A stretch of 64,000 nt of DNA from Acinetobacter baumannii. GTDB lineage: Bacteria > Pseudomonadota > Gammaproteobacteria > Pseudomonadales > Moraxellaceae. The DNA lies in contig NZ_JADVOP010000012.1 of assembly GCF_016508585.1 (NCBI RefSeq), forward strand, positions 1-64,000. Direction: 5' to 3'. Positions 63,667 to 64,000 of the stretch are shown piece by piece. A program made the translations under genes and the position numbers. Within the stretch, counting starts at the first letter, position 1. Each line of letters begins with the position of its first letter. The notes under the pieces are model-generated. The model was given only the letters and a program-made list of their open reading frames with translations. It did no database searches and was not told where the DNA came from.

Positions 63667-64000
63667 TCTGATTTTAGGCAATCCTATTAACGTGCATATT
63701 AAGCATAAAAACGCTCTCCTGCTCAATGGAATTGTTTTGTTTGCTTTATCATTCAAGGCATTCAGGTCGATTGAACTGAGTTAGGATAAAGCTACAATGG
63801 CGCGATCAAGTGATTGATACGCAAAAATTTGTCTGAAAATTTAGTATTTGCTGAATCATTTAAATTATAGCTTAACTACGAGCGTGAACGGCTTTAAGAA
63901 GAAAAGTCATCCAGAAATTTAACCTCATGTTAGAAACCGGCAGTGAGCATTTGCTATTTTTATCTGGTCCCTATGCAATATTGCATTCATAAGACTCTTA
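63667..64000. other. Right-end region with a promoter-like element
   Basis: No gene is seen in these 334 bp. TTGAAC (63771) and TACAAT (63793) are 16 bp apart, a good sigma-70 match on the plus strand. It may serve a gene or RNA starting near 63805 or beyond the window; no open frame of note follows inside it. Confidence 0.35.

Overview
The window looks like a chromosome segment of an Acinetobacter species (Moraxellaceae, Gammaproteobacteria). The DNA is AT-rich. The core genes are gammaproteobacterial: rpsB-tsf, map, rsmI/lpoA/yraN/dolP, ygfB-pepP-ubiH-ubiI, zapA-ssrS. Several traits fit Acinetobacter: a single gene fusing RNase HI to the DnaQ proofreading exonuclease, a fimL-nudC pair, and secreted DUF4882 and DUF4189 proteins. 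The assignment is by recognition of protein families, not by database search.

Region 1 (about 1-7270) is accessory DNA: scattered small or unrecognised genes, long gene-poor gaps, a MarR-GNAT fusion regulator with a palindromic operator, secreted proteins (DUF2799, DUF4189, DUF4882), an IS3-like end and decayed phage gene fragments. Region 2 (7274-15742) is a defective P2-type prophage of about 8.5 kb inserted in the 3' end of a tRNA-Arg(CCG) gene. It is bounded by a 14-bp direct repeat of that tRNA end, with the integrase gene next to the intact tRNA. It keeps only the tail-tube-to-gpD tail genes (FII fragment, E, E', T, U, X, D), an AlpA-like gene, and two cargo-like genes (an LRAT-fold protein and an 87-aa orphan). 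gpD is frameshifted and FII is cut off, so it should not make phage. Iterated CGGTAC-type sites just outside its left end suggest an older element integrated at the same tRNA.

Region 3 (15.8-64 kb) is mostly core. It runs: an ABC-2 exporter with queF; cell-wall genes rodA, mltB, rlpA; MFS, amidohydrolase and secreted DUF4850-like genes; azlCD with an AraC regulator; tsf-rpsB divergent from map; an OmpW-like porin; an MFS gene coupled to a 44-aa membrane peptide; an OYE-family reductase behind a TetR-type palindrome; yejABEF peptide uptake; a very long LysM-type MltD; rnhA-dnaQ; fimL-nudC; an esterase and dolP, yraN, lpoA divergent from rsmI; a SutA-like acidic protein; ubiI/ubiH, a Sel1 protein and pepP; ygfB divergent from a coiled-coil gene and zapA; and 6S RNA.

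The core genes centre on envelope growth (RodA, MltB, MltD, RlpA, LpoA, DolP), translation (rpsB, tsf, map, rsmI, queF), ubiquinone synthesis, and cell division. I saw no CRISPR array, rRNA or intact insertion sequence. The least explained material is the remnant prophage with its cargo genes and recombination sites, and several very short membrane-protein genes with good ribosome binding sites.
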